This document shows, one piece after another, positions 63,982-64,000 of a DNA stretch of 64,000 nucleotides; positions within the stretch are counted from its first letter, which is position 1; each line of letters begins with the position of its first letter. Source of the stretch: an uncultured Clostridia bacterium (GTDB lineage Bacteria > Bacillota > Clostridia > Christensenellales > Borkfalkiaceae); the NCBI GenBank assembly GCA_949290575.1, contig CASESJ010000002.1, positions 105,662 through 169,661 on the forward strand. The letters are read 5' to 3'. The notes under the pieces are model-generated. The model saw nothing but the letters and a program-made list of their open reading frames with translations. It made no database searches and was not told the DNA's origin. The position numbers were made by a program, and so were the translations under genes.

Positions 63982-64000
63982 GGCGCGCCGCCCGTTTTCG

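Overview
The window looks like chromosomal core DNA of a spore-forming, low-redundancy member of the Clostridia (Bacillota), probably an uncultured gut or rumen lineage. The reasons are the sporulation genes (spoIIAA-spoIIAB-sigF, yabP-yabQ, cwlD, a sigH-like factor), the Clostridia-specific SCIFF peptide and its radical SAM maturase, HemZ, mini-ribonuclease III, tRNAs with encoded CCA ends, and sigma-A promoters of Firmicute type with 17 nt spacers. Placement below class level cannot be made from the sequence alone. No phage, transposon, CRISPR array or rRNA was seen.

Layout. 1-4.97 kb, minus strand: the partial phosphosugar mutase pgcA, two unknown membrane proteins, a YfcE-like phosphoesterase, rdgB and trmL. 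5.1-6.9 kb: a Na/phosphate symporter with a PhoU tail. 7.0-7.6 kb, minus: four tRNAs (fMet, Met, Glu, Val). 7.7-10.4 kb: tilS, a MIF-like tautomerase, hpt and a DUF378 protein. 10.7-13.4 kb: a MacB/FtsX-type ABC exporter pair. 13.8-16.4 kb: a secreted modular pectate lyase. 16.6-18.1 kb: the spoIIA operon. 18.3-20 kb: an aminotransferase and a small XRE regulator. 20.1-21.5 kb: argH, divergent from ruvC. 21.6-26.4 kb: ruvC-ruvA-ruvB-queA-tgt. 26.5-31.7 kb: yajC, a TIGR04086-type membrane protein, SCIFF, its maturase, and divergent secD-secF. 31.8-38.2 kb: recJ, rel, an MBL hydrolase and hemZ. 38.4-40.9 kb: rpsO-pnp. 41-41.8 kb, minus: cwlD. 41.8-47.2 kb: mrnC-rlmB-sigH-dnaX-ybaB-recR-gpsA. 47.3-49.2 kb: typA. 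49.3-51.8 kb: yabP-yabQ-divIC-ppx and an M50-like membrane protein. 52.0-52.2 kb, minus: a 51-residue zinc-finger protein. 52.3-56.8 kb: gyrB-gyrA. 57.1-60.1 kb, minus: a P-type ATPase. 60.2-63.9 kb: serS, a DnaQ-type exonuclease with a BRCT-like tail, and an RsmF-like methyltransferase.

Function. Most genes are housekeeping: tRNA maturation and modification (tilS, trmL, queA, tgt, serS), rRNA modification (rlmB, mrnC, rsmF), DNA repair and replication (ruvABC, recJ, recR, dnaX, gyrAB), stringent response (rel), protein export (yajC, secDF) and sporulation. Less ordinary points are a SecD/SecF pair without its conserved intramembrane aspartates, several genes whose strong promoters put transcription start on or next to the start codon, a sigma-E-type promoter before yabPQ, a zinc-finger microprotein, a 25 bp tandem repeat after pnp, and T-arm irregularities in both methionine tRNAs. 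I did not see a clear multi-gene system of wholly unknown type.
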